From the NCBI GenBank assembly GCA_031216915.1, contig CM062293.1, positions 154,016,285 to 154,080,284 on the forward strand: DNA of 64,000 bases, given 5' to 3'. A program made the position numbers and the translations under genes. A model generated the notes under the pieces. The model was not told the DNA's origin. It did not search any database and worked only from the letters and a program-made list of their open reading frames with translations. Of this stretch, positions 52,185-63,494 are shown piece after piece (within the stretch, counting starts at the first letter, position 1; every line of letters starts with the position of its first letter). This stretch comes from Pictodentalium vernedei. Its lineage: Eukaryota > Mollusca > Scaphopoda > Dentaliida > Dentaliidae.

Positions 52185-52572
52185 TTAAGCGCTTGTGATC
52201 TCACTGATACAATCTGTATCTGTTCGACATTGGTTTGTAACGTCTCTTCGTTGCACATTCTTTACAAACAGCATATATGTTGCTGAATCCCGGGGTTTTC
52301 CATAATCTTAATGTTAAAATGGACTTCATTAAAGTAATGAGAGAGGTAAAATATTCCTTTCCTTAACAAAGATGAAAAGAAATAATACGAACTCCAAACA
52401 TATTGGGCAGGGAAACAAGGTGTAGTTCTCGTTAGTTACACACTTCTAGGTATCGTGCACTGACTGATCATTTTTATCCACCCTTCTTGGTGAAATTGTT
52501 ATGTGGTTGAAATGCTTGAGCACTCCATACTTTACACGAGGTCCTTCATTATCACAGCTGGGTTACATCAAT

Positions 52573-52792
52573 CCTTTACCCAACACGAATAGCAGACGAT
52601 ACTGCAAAACAATTCTCGAATAACTAAATAAAATTAATTTCATTTTCTGCCTCAAAAACGTAGCTTATGACCCCTCATTGGAACAATGAGGGGTCATAAA
52701 CTTTGTTTTTTAGACAAAAAAGGTAATGGAATTTGAATGGCTGCTTCTGTGAATAACGCTGACCGTTTTTGAGTGCAACACTAGGTGAAGGG
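52573..52792. mobile_element. F1 MITE with shortened palindrome
   Basis: Left ATCCTTTACCCAACACG, right CTAGGTGAAGGG then TTAA (52793-52796). The core is reduced to cccctcattggaacaatgag followed by ggtcat. Confidence 0.7.
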
Positions 52793-53699
52793 TTAAATTT
52801 TGTTTCTGTTGAAACCATGAACGTTTGAATAAGCAAGTTCATCCAGAAACTTTCACAATACTATTATTTCTATTTTATTCAATCTGTTGTTGGTTTTTTT
52901 TTTTCTTTTTGGTGCGAAGAAGCCTGGAAGCTAACAACGGTTTCGTATGCTGGAATATGGATTGAATGTAAATGACACGGGTGGGAAACTGATATTGTTC
53001 CGTTTTGAGTATCGTGTTAATGATGTGCTGCAATTAGCACGAAGAAATGCTCAAGCTGGATTCGGTACCTCGCATGCACTGTACGGCATGTCCTGTATGA
53101 TAACTCTGTGTCGCATTCACCCACTTGCGAAAAAAACTAGTGGCCACTTACCCATTGTTATCAAAATGTACCTAACCCGCTCCACTTCTTACCCGTCCTA
53201 AGATAGCTCATTCCTGTCAGGTCCTCAGGTCCCTTAATCGGGTGAGCCGAGTTGACTCTGGGTTGTAACTCAAAGACAGCTTGAAACTTGGCCAGGCATA
53301 GTTGATATTTTCAGGATTTATTAAGTTCAGTATGACCAAATACTACCAACACCAGTTGCTAAGTACGATTATGTGGTGATAATGAGACTTGAAAAAGAGT
53401 AATTAATTCCTACGAAAGCATCCCTAATTTGTTAGAGGTTCAGACCAATGTCCACAGGTGTTCGCAGTCATTCAGAGCATGATAAATAATTTATTAGGTA
53501 TTAATTGAATTGACCCAATAATTACCCTTGACCGCCAGTCTTTCATATATCTATGCCCATCATATGAACTTTAGGACATATATCTTGCAATTTAACCTTT
53601 ACACCAGGAAAGAGGGAACTTGGCATTAGACGAGTGGACTTACAATGAACAATAAATAGGTAGGACGTGTCAATGGAAATCCCCCCAGACACTCATGTT

Positions 53700-53835
53700 A
53701 AAATACTTAAATTTCAAATTTCCCGAAATGAGATAAGAATTTAGTAAATTCAATCTTGTTTGCAAGAGCTCAACGAGTTCTGTCAAACAAGATTGAATTA
53801 CTTAAATTTCTGGTTGCATTGTGGGAAATTTTCAG
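53700..53835. repeat. Hairpin with aattcaatcttgtttg arms
   Basis: agtaaattcaatcttgtttg pairs with caaacaagattgaattactt around caagagctcaacgagttctg. Outer arms aaatttcccgaaat / tgtgggaaatttt extend it. Confidence 0.7.
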
Positions 53836-53869
53836 GAGGTTAATCTCAGCCTGGTACACATTTGGTCAA

Positions 53870-54035
53870 ATAATTGTTTCGGAAGAGTCCATATCCATTA
53901 TTTTGAGGTAGAACAATTAATATTTTTAATATTGATTGTTCTACCACACACGTTCACTTAGTAGCCATCCCACATAATGAAATTATGACGTATCGTGTTC
54001 ATGGACCGGAAAAGCGGCCTCTCGTGTTGAAAGAG
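53870..54035. mobile_element. F2 MITE, truncated copy h
   Basis: Contains gaagagtccatat, a short hairpin (tagaacaattaatatttt / aatattgattgttcta) and cggaaaagcggcctctcg. Ends gttgaaagag then TTAA (54036-54039). Confidence 0.6.
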
Positions 54036-54771
54036 TTAACCATCTTTGTAATGAGTGTAAACCTCAAATTTATACGATAGGTTTTGGTGGTGAGAAAACA
54101 CTGTTGGGCATGGCTGCCCTGAGCCCTTTCCAGTAGTGTGTCACATCACAGCATAACATTGGCCTGACAAAAAAATGTCAAGAAATAAACTTCAGTATCT
54201 AAGGTCATTCATCTTAGCTTTCACATTAACATGGCTACAAATATCAGATATACTTTGTGATTTCTTGATAACAAAAATCTGAAAAGGGTTGCATTGAAAA
54301 GCAGAAAAACTGTTTACTTCATACCATCTCGCCATGACATGATTTCTATATGCCTTTACTCCTATAGTCTTGTGTGGATCGTTTGGCATCTAGTATCTTG
54401 TATGTTTTGCGCCGCCCTAGATACACGCAGCATGCGCACGAGAGGTGCCAACAATTTCAATGGACGATAGTAAGGCAATTCTTTGCATTATTTTTAAACT
54501 TGAACTCCATAATACCAATACCAATATTTTTTCTTGAATAATTAAACAATACTTCTTTCTCTCCACCAAACCACATCTTTGTTCCCCAAACATTTATTGA
54601 AACTCAGTATCGTGTCAAAAATCATAGATTTCCTATTGGAAAACATGTAAGATATAAGAGAATAAAACTGGAATGGAATACCTACACAACGTCATTAGTG
54701 AAATAACTTGATAAAGCATGGCTCGTTGATAGCGTACACATCGAATATAAAGTTCAGAAACTTTTTATTAA

Positions 54772-55005
54772 CCCTTTGAACTCTAGTGTTATCTTCCATG
54801 TCAGTTCAATGGCAGCAATTAGAAAAGTCCATATTCATTATTTGGGGGAGACCAGTCAGCATTTTCAACGTTCAGCCTCGAGGCTGAACGTTGAAAATAC
54901 TGATTGGTCTACCCCACAATATTTACTGAATAGCCTTCCTGTATAATGACGTTATGATGTATCATGTTCCTGGCCGGAAAAGCGGTTCGCTGGGGTTCAA
55001 AGGGG
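54772..55005. mobile_element. F2 MITE, copy i
   Basis: TTAA at 54768-54771 then CCCTTTGAACTCTAG. The hairpin gaccagtcagcattttcaac / gttgaaaatactgattggtc has a near-perfect gttcagcctcgaggctgaac centre. Right end gttcaaagggg lacks TTAA. Confidence 0.75.
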
Positions 55006-55053
55006 TAAGTAAAATTTGACTTATTGGTGTTTCGACCAGGAACCATACACAAA

Positions 55054-55380
55054 TCAAATGTATCGATTTGTTGTTTCCGATGTCATAGTCTTCGCCAAAC
55101 ATTTCTTGCGTTGATGCAAAGAAGATGAATGTTTATGATTGATTCGGATGGAATGTTTCAGTTGGTCGGAAACGCGTATCCATTCATGGGCGACGGGCTT
55201 TTTAAGGATTAAACTGGTTCCAGTTACATCAGCGTCGAATTGCGTACAGAATTTGACTGGTGGATTGAAAGCTTGGCACTCCACGTTGGAATTGTTTTTA
55301 AATAAAATTGGAATGGAAATTCCTGTATTCTGCATTGGGCGAATGAGCCGTGGAGTAATGTCATAAGGCGTAGTTTATGG
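55054..55380 (-). CDS. Unrecognised open frame, possible exon or repeat remnant
   Basis: The frame open from about 55376 reads TPYDITPRLIRPMQNTGISI, then FKNNSNVECQAFNPPVKFC, then TGTSLILKKPVAHEWIRVSD and a basic tail, ending at a stop. Composition looks protein-like (mixed charged and hydrophobic, few low-complexity runs), but I recognise no family and see no convincing splice sites. It may well be noise. Confidence 0.2.
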
Positions 55381-55785
55381 CAAGCGTACCCGTCGAATAA
55401 AACGTTAGGAAAGCTTTGCTTGAATAGAAGGTTACTTGACGTCAGTATCGGTCACTATGCATATCACAATGTATCGCTTGGTTCTGTCTGATAGCACCTT
55501 TTGGAATGCTATAATCATTTCTAATTTTCAACACAAGGTCAGTGAAACGTCTGTTTAAGTTACGAAAATACATAGTGAGTACTGCCTAACACAGTACATC
55601 TCGTAATTTTAATCAACAGCAAACGTGGAGGACAACATTCGCTCAAATGTTCATCGGTGTGTATGTAACTCACTGATCTATATGCAACTGGATTGTTCGA
55701 ACGTCAGCACAAAACTTCGTCACACAAACTGCCCCTTTCTCCGAGGGGGCGTCAAGCCAATCAACGTGGTAATTGCTCCTAAATC

Positions 55786-55867
55786 CATGACGTTTCATGA
55801 AGTGAAAGTTATTACGCTGTGACTGTAGTCACAGCATAACAGCTTTCACTTCATCAAACGTCATGGT
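55786..55867. repeat. Hairpin with ~38-bp arms
   Basis: ccatgacgtttcatgaagtg...gtgactg / cagtcac...cacttcatcaaacgtcatgg. Arms near perfect, very short loop (tag). Confidence 0.8.
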
Positions 55868-55879
55868 GTTTACCTATAC

Positions 55880-56940
55880 TAATAACAGTTATCAACGTGT
55901 AATTCTCAGCCTTTGGTTTCTGTCAATAATAACTCATACATCAAAGTGTATTCTTTAATAAGTGATGGGCAAATGCGATGCCTCAAGAACGTGAAAACCT
56001 TCGAAAAATTTTTTCTTGAGTTGAGCATTGTTTATTTATGTCAGCCCCCACCCCCGCCCCACTCCAGTAGTGAAGGCTGATACTCCGGTCCAAGCATGTA
56101 ACGAAAATCGCAATCTGGGTCTAAAATTTTCTGCAGGAATTCCCATAGACATCTTGGACCCAGACCGCCTGTCCTGAGTAACTTATAGGGACGGTGGGAA
56201 GACCTTTGGTTTGACTTCCCATAGGACTGCCCTCCGACTCTATAAGATATTCAGGACTGTCAATGTAGGTACCAGATGTCCATGGGAATTCCAACAGTAA
56301 ATATTTGATCTAGAGTGTCACCTTTAGGTATGGGGAAGCCTAGGTCCTGGTACCTACGGTGTCAGTTCTCACTAACCCCTCCCTCCCACTCCCAAGCACT
56401 TATGCCTTAGTAGTTGCTTCTACTCAAGTGTCGTCTCTCTATTCAGTCAGGTGATAATTAACTGGGAAACACTCTACATGTTATAAGCCTTTTCTCATCA
56501 TAATACAAACCGTCAGTATCGAGTAAGTTGACTCGACTTAAGTCTTCTGAATGCTGAGATTATGATGTGTCTCAGTTAAACATTTTTCCATTTCCCAGAA
56601 AAAGATGTTAATAATAGGGTCACATAATTGAATTTTGTGGTAAAGGTTTTTTGGGGTGTTAACCACACCCTCCCCCAAATCGGTTATTTCCTCGACGCCT
56701 CAGCGTACTATTGGAGGCACGCGGAGGCACGCGGATGTGCTTAGCATCGGTAATGTTTTTTGGAATTATATCGCCGATGTTAAAAAGGAGTGCCCCTTTC
56801 CACACAGTTTGAGAAGTTTTGAAAAGGGCGATTTCCAAAAGGAGTAATCTTCCCGTATCTCGTTCAAAGTTGATCATTATTTTCGGCTTAAGTCAACAAT
56901 CGCTTTAGGAAAAGAAGTCTGATATAACGCTATATTTCTG
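55880..56940. other. Stretch without recognised gene
   Basis: Contains a CCCCACCCCCGCCCC run (56045-56060) and a short inverted pair ggaattcccatagacatc / gatgtccatgggaattcc (56138-56155 and 56276-56293). Nothing else assignable. Confidence 0.4.
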
Positions 56941-56944
56941 ACGC

Positions 56945-57250
56945 AATCTTTCGTTCCATCGCTTTTTACCACAATGTCTGTATGTTCAACGTTACCAGAT
57001 ACGATACAGACATTGAGAAATGTTGTACATTCACCACAAAGGGAATCTGGCCTACGTGTAAGAAGGTCGTGCAAGAACACATTTGATTGGTTGTTACGCA
57101 TCTAAGTGACGTTTTGACGTGAATGGGATGCTTCGACGCAAAACAGTCACAAGCAAGAATGTAAACTTGACCGCCTAAAGTAATATTTTTCTTTTAAAAT
57201 ATCAGCTGCATTCATTTCATATAAGTACAGAACACGACTCGGGTGGAGGA
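56945..57250 (-). repeat. Dispersed repeat R1, copy 3 (inverted)
   Basis: Reverse-complement match to 1385-1680 and 10500-10805: gaatctggcct, tgattggttg, acgcatctaagtgacg and caagcaagaatg. Adjoins gggtggaggacg and a poly-G run (57254-57272). Confidence 0.65.
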
Positions 57251-57926
57251 CGGGGGGGGGGGGGGGGGGGGGCAGGAATCAAAAACCCTTGTTGGCCTGT
57301 TTCGTGACTCCAACTTGGATCGCTGGTCACTGTCTCCCATACGCCACTCTCGTTGTGCCCTGTCTTAATCTACACCGTTGCTGGTTTGGGGTTAACTTTG
57401 TCAACAAATCTTTTTTGTTACTAAGTTTTCCAAGCTAATATTTGCAGGTTACATCTAGTTCTTCATCCTTATATAATATGTTTGATGAAATGTTCTAATG
57501 TTGTCGTATCTTCTTTGAATAACGATTTTCTCATATTTAAACATTTCAAAACTCCCTGATCTATTTGTCCATCGCAGCCTGTCTATCTAAATATCACACA
57601 GATTGTATGGTCAGTGATCAATTACTCGACACCTCCCTACATTCCACTGCACGCTCACAGTTCATTGATAGTACAGTTTTTGTCATAAGGGTTGTTTGCG
57701 CGATGCCCCATACACCGGCTCGGCATATTACACGGTAGAGGTAGAGTACATCAATAAAGCAGAATGCAGGAACTGCTCAAGGGCAAATAGATTAGAGGTG
57801 TGGACATCATCTTAACCGTTCCAGTTCGGTAACCACCCACGCATTGGAAGCATAAAGAGAAACAAATTGGTAAAGATTATCCGTAATATTTTTATAACGC
57901 TGCAGAATTACATTTGTAACAAACAG

Positions 57927-58275
57927 AGAGAAGTGGGGGAATTCAGGTTCATTCCCACGCCCTTTAGCACACAGGGCGACTGATAAAGGGGGAGAGATCC
58001 GGATCAACCAGGTGGTTGGCAGATGGCCTTTGCACTGCGACCACTACACGACTCTCTCGTACTTTTTTTTTAGAGAATTTCAACCCAGATTGATCCCCAG
58101 GGCGGTCGAAACACCCCAAGGTGCCACCAACTACTTAGGGTTGGATGAGCCCCAAATGTAATAGGAATAAGAGAGAAGTGCGAGAGCCGAGGCTTGTGCC
58201 CACGCCTCCTATCACTGAGCGACCGATTTACTGCGAGGTTAAGAGATCCGGACCGATCAGGCTAATTGATTTTGT
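57927..58275 (-). repeat. Two-copy repeat, possibly tRNA-SINE derived
   Basis: gagagaagtg...cccacgcc...gcgac.gat...gagatccggat occurs near 57927-58005 and again near 58170-58255 (spacing about 245 bp). On the minus strand of the first copy, gtcgtgtagtggtcgcagtg and ggttgatccgg resemble A and B boxes. Confidence 0.45.
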
Positions 58276-58399
58276 GCGTTTGTGGATATCATTTCTTAAT
58301 GTTATTGACCATTTTAGCCGAAAATACGCACAATGACAAAAAGGGTCCTTAAGTGTTAATAGATTCGGTTAGAACAGTAGCGATTAGTACACTATCCAA

Positions 58400-58634
58400 T
58401 ATACTACGCTAGAGCAATAAAGCTCCTCTTGGTTGATTTCAAATTTATTACTTTTTTCAATTTTAGCCTCCAAACATAGCTTATGACACCCTCGTTGACA
58501 CGAGCTCGTGCCATTGAGGGTCATAAGCTATGTTTTGGAGGCGAAAATTGAAAAAAGTAATAAATTTGAATAGCTATTTTTGTTAATATCGCTGAACGTC
58601 TATGGCATTTGCGTTGGGTAAATTGGGTAAAGGG
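58400..58634. mobile_element. F1-like MITE, distinct subfamily
   Basis: The hairpin is near perfect: aaatttattacttttttcaa...ccaaacatagcttatgacac / gtcataagctatgttttgg. Ends GGTAAAGGG then TTAA (58635-58638). Core gttgacacgagctcgtgccat. Confidence 0.7.
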
Positions 58635-58639
58635 TTAAT

Positions 58640-59180
58640 GGGTTTGTAGATGTAGCATATGGACGCTGTAAGAATTTCCAAGTAGCCGATAAAACAGCAA
58701 TAATTTAAAAATTGAAAACTTTCCTGATCATGTTGAGAAGTTCGACGACTGAAGCCGTAAAGGGCCAATAACCTCCTTGAAGGCATCTAAGAACTCCAGT
58801 TAATGTCTGCTATAAAGTAAATCTGTTACTGTTATATTGATTGGTATATTGATTCAATGAGAGGTGCCCCACCCTCTGAATATACCACAGTGTCAGATAA
58901 ATAATTGTTATGAAATTGGCCGAAAGTTGTCAAGTTGTGCAAAAAATGTTTCTAACGAAAAGCTAAGTCAGCACAGGAATACATTACCATTAAAACACAA
59001 CATAAGAACGCACCTGCTACGCCATCGAGTTCAAATTATGTAATTTAGTAACGGGAGATAAGTGTAATTTTGAATTTATGTCCTGAGGCAATTAGATACA
59101 ATGCTAATAATGAATTGCGAATCATCAATAGAAACCATCTTATACTCCAGTAGATCAAGATGACTGTACAATTAGTTATC
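58640..59180. other. Stretch without recognised elements
   Basis: AT-rich; no protein family or repeat ends recognised. Confidence 0.45.
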
Positions 59181-59182
59181 CC

Positions 59183-59312
59183 GTGTTTGTTCACGTAGTA
59201 CAGGTTTTTACCTGCCCGAAGCCAGCCGTATCCCATGAGACCGAAGGCCGAATGGGACTCGGCTGGCTGAGGGTGGGTGAAAACCTGAACTACGTGAACA
59301 GACACAGGGTGA
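59183..59312. repeat. Hairpin with ~50-bp arms
   Basis: tgtttgttcacgtagtacag...gaagccagccgtatcccat pairs with aatgggactcggctggctga...aactacgtgaacagacac. Confidence 0.8.
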
Positions 59313-59447
59313 CGATTTTATCTACAGCCAACTAAGACTGTCATTGTCTGCGCATACTCTGGGTCTCATTTGTTTGGTAGGGAAGGATGATACATGTATA
59401 AACTAAAATCAGTTTAATGAATTATAATAAATTATTACCGCTTTTGC

Positions 59448-60180
59448 GGGCGTTCCTAGCACATTAACAATGTTTTACCCGCCGTTGAAACCTCGTAATG
59501 CTCAACAAGAACAAGTCAGGTGATGTGTCGGGCCTATAATGGCCCGACAAGTCAATAACTGCCCGACACGTCTAAATATAGACAATGACGTCACATCTCT
59601 CAGCCGATCAATAATATTTTTTTCCAGATTTCCATTTGGATCGAAATTCAAATTCGGATTTTTCTAATTTGTAAACACATTTGTCTCAAGTGTTTCCTTC
59701 TGTGACACGGATAGATAATGTATCAAATATAGGAAGCGATATGCACAAAGTAAGTAATGACATCTTTGATGAATAGACTCTTTGCCAAAAGTTTGTATTT
59801 CGATGATACATTTCATCATCTAACTTTCCAAGTTACGTCGCAGACGGATCAGACGATGGTCATGTTACCCGGTTTGTTTGTCAACAAATCAGACGATAGT
59901 TTCTCTGGGTTTTTTTTTCAATTCGAAAACGTCAAACTTGATTCATTTATCTTATTTCCCATATAATTTAAATGAAATGTACCCGTTGTACGAAAGTGGC
60001 AATAATAGAAATACATGACTTTGTCGGCTATTACAGTGTATCGACGGCTCAACAGAAATGGTTAACAGCCCTTGAGCTTATTAGCGGCCCTCGACTTCGT
60101 CTCGGGCCGTTAATAAACTCTTGGGCTGTTAACCATTTCTGTTGAGCCGTTAATACACTGTAATTCTCTTCAAAATCATG
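59448..60180 (+). mobile_element. Repeat family F6, copy 2, with hairpin
   Basis: Starts cgttcctagcacattaac as in 27821 and shares the acatgactttgtcggc and tctcgggc segments. A hairpin at 60040-60165 (acggctcaacagaaatggtt / aaccatttctgttgagccgt) encloses gcggccctcgacttcgtctc. Confidence 0.7.
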
Positions 60181-60184
60181 TTAT

Positions 60185-61120
60185 TGTTATATTAACATGG
60201 AACAAGCTTAGAAAAGTCTGAAGTTTTAATCACTCCTCTCCTTTCTTTGGGCCTGCAAAATACACATTAACACTCTTAGTGCAGAAGTTGTTGAATAATG
60301 GCATACTCCTACTATTATTACACCAAGGCGAACTTTTCATCTTTTTCGTCTGCCACGATATTTACTCCCTCGTCATAGTGTCAGTGCACGATATGAAAAT
60401 CCGGAACGAGACAAAATCACGATACGGAAAATTTTTGTGTGGGTGAGCGGAAATATCGTGGGTTATGACGTTTTCCACACGATACCGGGTTTATATCGTT
60501 TATCTCTTGACTAATCAAATTTCCCTTTACATTACAGTCAATAGATAATTTTCATTCAAAATACGCAATAAAAAAACATGCGTGTCATTCCGACACACTC
60601 AGACGTTGTCATACACACACACCCACCACCGCCACCCTCCCTTACACGCCCTCACACACCCACATGCACCAAAGCAAGTTAATTGTGTTACCCACTAACA
60701 AGCCATGTCTGATATAACAGTAACCACCTGAACCACTAATGGACTGTGATTGGGTGCAGAGTCTTCGTTTCCCAACCCCGAAACTTGCCAAATTTTGTTC
60801 GATGAATATATGATCCACCAAGTAATCGATTTTCGTGCACATTTATAGATGGCTAACATGCTTTGTGTTGTGTTCACGTCGACGATTTGCTTTCTTAATT
60901 CCACAAGTTTAACAAAATATATCACCCAACATTCAAATAATTAAAACAATTTGTTTTCGAGCATATTTATTCTTTGGGCAACAAGAAACGCGAACTGTTG
61001 AAAAAACAGCGGCCATTTTACAGAATACAAGACAAACATAACATCTATGCTTACTTCGTACTTAGACGTAAGCTCTATGATCTAATGCAATGTCAGAAAA
61101 AATAAGTAAATAGAGTCCCA
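60185..61120. other. Stretch without recognised gene; CACGATA motifs
   Basis: cacgatat / atatcgtg words recur between 60350 and 60500, and a CACACACCCACCACCGCC-type tract lies at 60615-60640. No gene is seen. Confidence 0.4.
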
Positions 61121-61127
61121 CCAACAA

Positions 61128-61250
61128 GTCTTCGGTTTAAAGTGGAGCTTTACGAAAAGAGTTCAGTAAATTAGGTTTGGATCTCGCCAAAAGGCGAGAT
61201 CCACACCTTATTTACTTAATCTTTTTCGTAAAATTCACTCTAAATTGAGA
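61128..61250. repeat. Hairpin with ~55-bp arms
   Basis: taaagtggagctttacgaaa...ttggatctcgcc pairs with ggcgagatccacacctta...tttcgtaaaattcactcta. Central aaaa loop. Confidence 0.8.
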
Positions 61251-61747
61251 GCGAGTTGAAGATTCTGGTACAAAGATGACTAAACTGATCAAAAAATAAA
61301 CAGCACCTGCTATACGAGCTTAAATTACGTTGTTAAGAGCAATGTGTTGTTTGGCAGAACATAAGCTACAAGAAGTCTGAAAATCGCCAGGTCAGGCGAT
61401 AAATAGAGTGAAATAATAACATATACTTGGAACTTAATTAAGAACCCACTGTTTTTTTCGCAGTGCTGTAAATAGAAACAGTCATTACTTTCGTGCTATC
61501 TTTCATATGGCCACAGATGATTGTTTGCGGAAAGTATGGTCTATTGACAAATGAAACACAATACAATGATGAAAATATGCAGTATTTTAATGTCGCTAAT
61601 AACACGTATCTGTCACTAATGTTTTTGATGGAAAAATGTTCTCTCCACAAGTATGGTGCTGGAACGATCCACGATGAAACAATGCCAGTAATTATTGACA
61701 AAAAAATGTAACTTATGATCTCCTGAACACAATAGAAGTGTCTGACG

Positions 61748-62769
61748 TCAGTAGCAAGTGTATCCACCACGTTCCCGGATGATAGTCTGAACCCTCCTTT
61801 TAATGCTACCAGTGAACCTTCTGATATGGCCCAGAGGCAACTGCTGCCACACCCCATGCAATACAGCGTCCAAATCGGCCAAATTCTGTACAGGAGGATC
61901 CCTTGCTTGTATACGACGTCCAAGAAAGTCTCAGGTGCGTGCTAAGGGATACAAATCGGGGTTCATTGCATGCCAAGGTAGTGTTGTAATAGCGTTGTTC
62001 TGAAGGAATGCTATCACAGCATGGGAAGGATGTGGCCTTGCATTGTCGTCCATGAATACAGGGCGAGTGGCCAACGGGTGGTTGTCAAAATGAGGCACCA
62101 CAACTGGATTGCGAATGTCCCAGATGTACTGATGACCATTGAGATTCCTGCGTACAGTCACCTTATCAAGTTTACAATCATGAGAGAGGCATCCCCAGAT
62201 CATTACTGATCCTCCAACATAAGGAAGAGTAGGTCTGATGTTCCTGAGCATGTAAGCAATATTTCTATGCATCCACACTCTCATGCGACCATCTGTGACG
62301 TGAAGCAGGGACCTTCTCTTGTCTGACCAATGGACTCTCCTCCACGTTCTGAGATTCCAATGTTGTCGTGTCATACACCACTCCAAACGTCGTGTTTGAT
62401 GCTGATCAGACAGAGCTGGACGCTTGATGGCACTTCTGGACCTCAACCCAGTACTTTGAGACGGTTTCGGACAGTTCTGTTGCACAAACGCCTGTTGGGG
62501 AGCCAAAGGCGTTTCAAAACCCCACTTGAAGCAAAGGGTTCACGCCTAACGAGGCGTGCCAGACTCCGATCTTCCCGAGAAGTCATTCGGGGTTGTCCGG
62601 GCGTTGGTCTGTCCTTAACATCGTTTGTTTGTTGATGTTTTCGGACAAGTCTGCTGATGACAGAATGACTACTGCCAAGTTGCCTTCCAATAGCGATGAA
62701 TGACATGCCTGTTGCATGCATGCCAACGATTTGCCATCTTAGTGCCTTAGACAGTCTCCTCCTTGCCAT
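61748..62769 (-). pseudogene. Second Tc1-like transposase, inactivated
   Basis: Starts MARRRLSKALRWQIVGMHA with the helix-turn-helix block SFIAIGRQLGSSHSVISRL. Frame changes near 62450-62510 lead to RSRSAIKRPALSDQHQTRR, the first catalytic Asp in VHWSDKRRS, MIWGCLSHD, and the second Asp in VFMDDNARPH. The third site reads NPDLYPLART then a stop, where Glu-His-x-Trp would be expected. The tail continues past the stop as DFLGRRIQARDPPVQN to a stop at 61748. Family length is normal (about 340 codons). It differs clearly from the 48.4-kb copy, so it is another lineage. Terminal repeats were not found by eye. Confidence 0.88.
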
Positions 62770-62879
62770 TTCAACATTTATTGAGAAAAAAGTGACAAAT
62801 TTTCTTGTTTTATATCCAAAAAATGCATGTGGATGATAGTGTTTTGTGACATTCGTGGAAATCATGTTTCACGTGGACG

Positions 62880-63480
62880 AGGGGATGCGTTTGGGGTACG
62901 CTATCAACCAGAAACATCATGTTTCACTAGATGAAATCTACTCTAAGACATAGCAATCATTAAAACATAATAATCAGTAACAGCAACTTCACTGTCATGA
63001 AACATTTCATGTGGTGCTCAATTAAGTTTCAGGTGTATATATGAAAAACCTGAAAAACAGTCAAACAAGAAAGGACAATATACATGAAAAATGGAGATAC
63101 AAAGGAAAGATAACTAAACATAAACCAGTTTTTAGATCCAAAATGGACAACTACATGTATTATTGTTAAGTCAACCAATATCGCTGTTACAATGCATGAC
63201 ACTGTTGCTGCAGCGTTAATGGATATATAACAGCCTTTTATCCAAAGTGCTTCAGCTAATGAAAGTTTCAAAGATAGATTATTCGCTTCAAACGCAGATA
63301 TTAGTAATTTACATGATTCCAAAATGAAAAGTAAAAGATCTGAAGACTCTAGCATGTTTAACTAAAGGATGCTGATGGGTTCCGCTGAACAAACACTAAA
63401 CAACTTGATTTTAAGTTACGAACTGGAGCACTTGGTGGGAATTCGGAATAAATTCTTCGATTATGGAAGACGGATGTTAC
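62880..63480. other. Stretch with one hydrophobic open frame
   Basis: A minus-strand frame at 63355-63029 (108 codons) is rich in hydrophobic residues (VSCIVTAILVDLTIIHVVV), but AT-rich DNA commonly gives such frames. No family recognised. Confidence 0.25.
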
Positions 63481-63494
63481 GGGCTGTCACTTTG

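Noticed and set aside
61438-61923. 161-codon minus-strand frame
   Set aside because: Its right half is the out-of-frame tail of the Tc1 transposase and the rest is AT-rich intergenic sequence.
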